Shown here one piece after another: positions 4,665-5,486 of a stretch of DNA of 5,486 bases (positions are counted from its first letter, which is position 1; every line of letters begins with the position of its first letter). The stretch comes from Ilumatobacteraceae bacterium (lineage in GTDB: Bacteria; Actinomycetota; Acidimicrobiia; Acidimicrobiales; Ilumatobacteraceae). The DNA is taken from assembly GCA_007122945.1 (NCBI GenBank), contig SKSP01000145.1, positions 1-5,486 of the forward strand, written 5' to 3'. The notes beneath the pieces were generated by a model. That model did not search any database, had not been told where the DNA came from, and worked only from the letters and a program-made list of their open reading frames with translations. Position numbers and translations under genes: made by a program.

Positions 4665-5486
4665 TCAGTCGCGATGGCGGGTCACCTCGTAGGCGGCGAG
4701 CGCTGCCGCAGCGGACACGTTCAGGGAGCCCACGCGACCCCGCATCGGGATGCTCACCGTGAGGTCACACCGCTCGTGGCAGAGACGCGACAGCCCGGTC
4801 CCCTCGGCGCCGAGCACGAGGCAGATGCCCTCACTCGCCAGGTCGCCGAGCTCGAACAGCGACCGATCGGCCGCGTCGTCGAGACCGACGACCCAGATGC
4901 CCGCATCGCGCACCATCGCCAGCGCGGCCGGGAGACCGCCGACGAGCGCGATCGGGACGTGTTCGATCGCGCCCGCCGCCGCCTTGGCGACGGTCGGCGT
5001 CACGTGGACGGCCCGGTGGCGCGGCAAGATGACCCCGTCGACGCCGGCGCCGTCGCAGGACCGCAGGATCGCCCCGAGATTGCCCGGGTCGGTGACGCTG
5101 TCGACCGCGACCAGGAACGGCTTGTGACCCTGGCGGCGCCGGAGGAACGTCGCGACGTCGGCCTCGGGCAGCGCGGCGGCGCGGGCGAGCACACCCTGGG
5201 GCGCCTCGGATCGAGCGGCGGTCTCGAGCTTCTTGCGCGCCACGTAGGCCACCGGGACGCGATTGGCGGCAGCGAGCGCGACGATGTCCTCGACCGCGTC
5301 GTCGTCCTCGAGATCGGCGGCGATCTGGATCTCGTGCACCTTGCGCCGCTGCGCCAGCAGCAGCTCACGGACGGCCTGGCGCCCCTCGATCTGCTCGCCG
5401 CCGAGGGACCGGGCGGCGGCGGCGCCCTTCCCACCGCTCCCGCCGCGGCGGGTGGTCCGCGGATCGCCGGGGCGGCCGGCGTCGAC
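4665..5486 (-). CDS. rlmB: SpoU-family 23S rRNA 2'-O-methyltransferase RlmB (5' end outside window)
   Basis: This is probably the S-adenosylmethionine-dependent enzyme that methylates the ribose of a guanosine in the peptidyl-transferase P-loop of 23S rRNA (G2251 in E. coli). The frame is open to the right edge, giving 273 residues with the start not seen. Counting from the edge, residues 1-30 are Arg/Gly/Ala-rich and probably disordered. About 31-110 form the small SpoU substrate-binding domain (EGRQAVRELLLAQ, VHEIQIAADL, ARKKLE). About 124-270 form the knotted SPOUT fold. Motif 1 is VTDPGNLGAILRS (Asn136, Arg142), motif 2 is LVLGAEGTGLSR (Glu228), and motif 3 is IPMRGRVGSLNVSAAAALAAYE (Asn256). 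All are intact. A GTG at 5339 is in frame, but starting there would cut into the substrate-binding domain, so it is rejected. The N-terminal domain favours RlmB over TrmH; another SpoU member acting on tRNA or a different rRNA site cannot be excluded. Confidence 0.88.
   Translation of the reverse strand, partial: VDAGRPGDPRTTRRGGSGGKGAAAARSLGGEQIEGRQAVRELLLAQRRKVHEIQIAADLEDDDAVEDIVALAAANRVPVAYVARKKLETAARSEAPQGVLARAAALPEADVATFLRRRQGHKPFLVAVDSVTDPGNLGAILRSCDGAGVDGVILPRHRAVHVTPTVAKAAAGAIEHVPIALVGGLPAALAMVRDAGIWVVGLDDAADRSLFELGDLASEGICLVLGAEGTGLSRLCHERCDLTVSIPMRGRVGSLNVSAAAALAAYEVTRHRD

Noticed and set aside
3334..4692. 452-codon open frame on the plus strand.
   Set aside because: It is antisense to the surface-repeat/sortase-like gene. 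Its composition (Arg, Asp, Gly, Val) mirrors the sense codons and no domain is visible.
4665..5339. GTG at 5339 as the rlmB start.
   Set aside because: The upstream in-frame sequence (EGRQAVRELLLAQ) matches the first helix of the SpoU substrate-binding domain, so the gene continues past the window edge.

Overview
The window is GC-rich DNA of an actinobacterial type. The best fit is the class Acidimicrobiia (Ilumatobacter-like). Two proteins carry the 'DTR ... SNLN ... VDVAGY' surface repeat that I associate with that class, and the RlmB-type methyltransferase has the basic, Gly/Ala-rich N-terminal extension typical of Actinobacteria. This taxonomic call is inference. Every gene I can support lies on the minus strand, so the text below follows transcription from high to low coordinates.

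From 5486 to 4665 is a 5'-truncated SpoU-family 23S rRNA methyltransferase (rlmB). After a 68-bp gap holding a 12-bp palindrome and a possible -10 element comes a 609-residue exported protein (4596-2767). It has a Tat signal peptide, three copies of the surface repeat, and a C-terminal sortase-like domain with the His/Cys/Arg triad in place. A 13-bp tandem triplication covers its stop codon. I consider this unusual fusion the most interesting object here.

Next comes a two-gene operon: a TauD/gamma-butyrobetaine-hydroxylase-like Fe(II)/2-oxoglutarate dioxygenase (about 2671-1463) whose stop overlaps the GTG start of a class II aldolase/adducin-family protein (1466-720). Both enzymes depart from textbook relatives. 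The dioxygenase lacks the Cys cluster of carnitine-pathway enzymes. The aldolase has Ala where L-fuculose-1-phosphate aldolase has its catalytic Glu. Directly after the aldolase stop lies a decayed fragment of a 3-hydroxyisobutyrate dehydrogenase-like gene (720-341), truncated at both ends and frameshifted. The ancestral operon may therefore have been oxygenase, aldolase, dehydrogenase, i.e. a small catabolic module that has lost its third enzyme. The substrate is unknown.

From 223 to the left edge is the start of a second exported surface-repeat protein, with a good ribosome binding site and codon use (TTG, GTG, GGG, GGT) unlike its C-ending neighbours. The boundary near 341-224 looks like a junction between an eroding operon and a different block of DNA. 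No RNA gene, CRISPR array, insertion sequence or integrase was seen.
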